From contig JAILFU010000142.1 in NCBI GenBank assembly GCA_024697405.1, positions 1 to 34,485 of the forward strand: 34,485 nucleotides of DNA, given 5' to 3'. Positions within the stretch are counted from its first letter, which is position 1, and the number at the start of each line of letters is the position of its first letter. Below the pieces are notes generated by a model. The model saw only the letters and a list, made by a program, of their open reading frames with translations. It was not told the origin of the DNA and did no database searches. The DNA comes from Prevotella sp. (GTDB lineage: Bacteria > Bacteroidota > Bacteroidia > Bacteroidales > Bacteroidaceae). The position numbers and the translations under genes were made by a program. This document shows positions 33,699 to 34,485 of this stretch, piece by piece.

Positions 33699-34146
33699 AT
33701 TCTCCGTGTTTTATTTTATAAATTACCTCTGTGTACGGGAAAACATAGCCGTATTCATATTTCTTCTGTTCTTCCGTTAACTCCACATGTATATATGGCC
33801 CATTTATTGACCATATATACCAGCCTTTACCAAGAAGCTTAAAGCGTATAGCATCTGTTGCACCAATGCTTTTGTGCCTTCCTACTTTATACCATGCTTT
33901 CTCCCAGTATCCAACGCGGATGAATGTATGTGTATAGAATGCCACGTCGTCATTTACTATTTCATCCATATCAGGAACATAATCCATAGGGTAGTGCCGT
34001 TTGAAGACACGTATCACTTCACTATTCAATTGGCTCCTGTCCCGAGCCACATATTGGAAGAAGCATTTGTATTGGTTATCAACCTCAACGCACACTACAC
34101 TGCCTATAGTAAATACTGTTCGCTTTTCTTTGCTTACATTCATCAT
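33655..34146 (-). CDS. Hypothetical protein, possible immunity-type paralogue 2
   Basis: This 163-residue soluble protein starts (MMNVSKEKRTVFTIGSVVCV) directly after the TGA of the preceding paralogue with no spacing. It has no signal peptide or membrane segment, is rich in Trp, Tyr and Phe, and has a beta-rich look. Shared with the preceding gene are RxYPxDYxPxxDxIVxD, FYxHTxIRxG, WYKxG, W.IN, G.xFPY and IKxGxY. Tandem diverged paralogues of this sort without catalytic motifs often prove to be immunity proteins of polymorphic toxin systems; here that is only an inference from pattern. AT-rich. Confidence 0.6.
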   Translation of the reverse strand: MMNVSKEKRTVFTIGSVVCVEVDNQYKCFFQYVARDRSQLNSEVIRVFKRHYPMDYVPDMDEIVNDDVAFYTHTFIRVGYWEKAWYKVGRHKSIGATDAIRFKLLGKGWYIWSINGPYIHVELTEEQKKYEYGYVFPYTEVIYKIKHGEYEFEYCSRRREIHG

Positions 34147-34485
34147 TCAATCGTCAATCATATTAATATAATGACCTGTTTTTATTTTTGCAATGATGTC
34201 TTTATATGGAAAAATAAAACCAATATTATACTTGGCAATCTCATCTGACAAAGTTTCTACGTGTTGAAATTCTTCATTGATTTTCCACACTTTCCAGCAC
34301 TTTTTTTCTTTCCATCCTTTTAATCTGAACATGATATTTTCGACATCACCTTTTTGGGGACTGTTTCCAATTTTGTACCACACATTATCCTCAAGGCCAA
34401 ACCTGATGATTGTATGGGAGTAAAAAGAAACTTCATCTTGAACGATGTCATCAGGATTCGGAATATAATCCAGCGGATACCGTTT
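34147..34485 (-). CDS. Hypothetical protein, paralogue 1 (5' end outside the window)
   Basis: The minus-strand frame is open from the window end (KRYPLDYIPNPDDIVQDEV) to the TGA at 34147-34149, so about 112 C-terminal residues are visible and the GTG at 34383 is internal. It aligns over its whole visible length with the next gene downstream, including FYSHTIIRFG, WYKIG, WKVWKIN, IGFIFPYKDII and KIKTGHY. The two form a tandem pair, and further copies may lie beyond the window. Confidence 0.65.
   Translation of the reverse strand, partial: KRYPLDYIPNPDDIVQDEVSFYSHTIIRFGLEDNVWYKIGNSPQKGDVENIMFRLKGWKEKKCWKVWKINEEFQHVETLSDEIAKYNIGFIFPYKDIIAKIKTGHYINMIDD

Overview
The window looks like a chromosomal segment of a Bacteroidales bacterium, most likely Prevotellaceae (Prevotella/Segatella type). 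The evidence is a SusC/SusD glycan-uptake operon, BACON and IPT/TIG surface lipoproteins, a DUF3244 protein, a TPR regulator of Bacteroidetes type, and several textbook Bacteroidetes promoters (TTTG, a 19-20 bp gap, then TAnnTTTG). No tRNA, rRNA, CRISPR array or transposase gene was seen.

Layout. (1) 1-4930, AT-richer: the end of a restriction-modification subunit, overlapping by ATGA a 1312-residue GIY-YIG/SF2 helicase/adenine methylase fusion, then a small orphan ORF. (2) 4951-5386: inverted-repeat element A with a central 21-bp array. (3) 5486-25693, GC-rich core: gdhA, an RlpA-like protein, a YitT-family membrane protein, and a minus-strand polysaccharide utilisation locus transcribed in the order GH5_7 mannanase, SusC, SusD, surface glycan-binding protein, BACON-GH5_4 glucanase, secreted jelly-roll protein. 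Divergent from it is a histidine-phosphatase/GH92 alpha-mannosidase fusion; then come an MsbA-like ABC exporter and rplS. (4) 25878-26635: a 258-bp inverted-repeat element carrying two opposed G-quadruplex motifs, followed at once by element B, an inverted relative of element A. (5) 26.7-31.3 kb, AT-rich: a lipoprotein, an S8 protease, a frameshifted DUF3244 protein and a TPR membrane regulator whose first ~85 codons are GC-rich like the core. (6) 31.5-34.5 kb: a frameshifted AAA-ATPase/PD-(D/E)XK gene, a 57-codon ORF and two tandem paralogues of an uncharacterised, possibly immunity-like family.

How the genes work together. The locus reads as a beta-mannan or glucomannan system. SGBP and SusD would bind glycan at the surface, the two GH5 lipoproteins cut beta-1,4 Man/Glc backbones, and SusC imports oligosaccharides. 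The divergent GH92 fusion suggests alpha-mannose, perhaps phosphorylated, as a second target. No local sensor/regulator gene of the hybrid two-component or anti-sigma type is visible.

Most unusual: (a) two related ~0.45-0.5 kb non-coding elements in opposite orientation, each at a boundary between AT-rich and GC-rich DNA; (b) a set of different 7-, 8- and 9-bp tandem arrays filling gene junctions, touching stop codons and entering coding sequence (two signal peptides and an ABC nucleotide-binding domain); (c) a paired, inverted G-quadruplex element.
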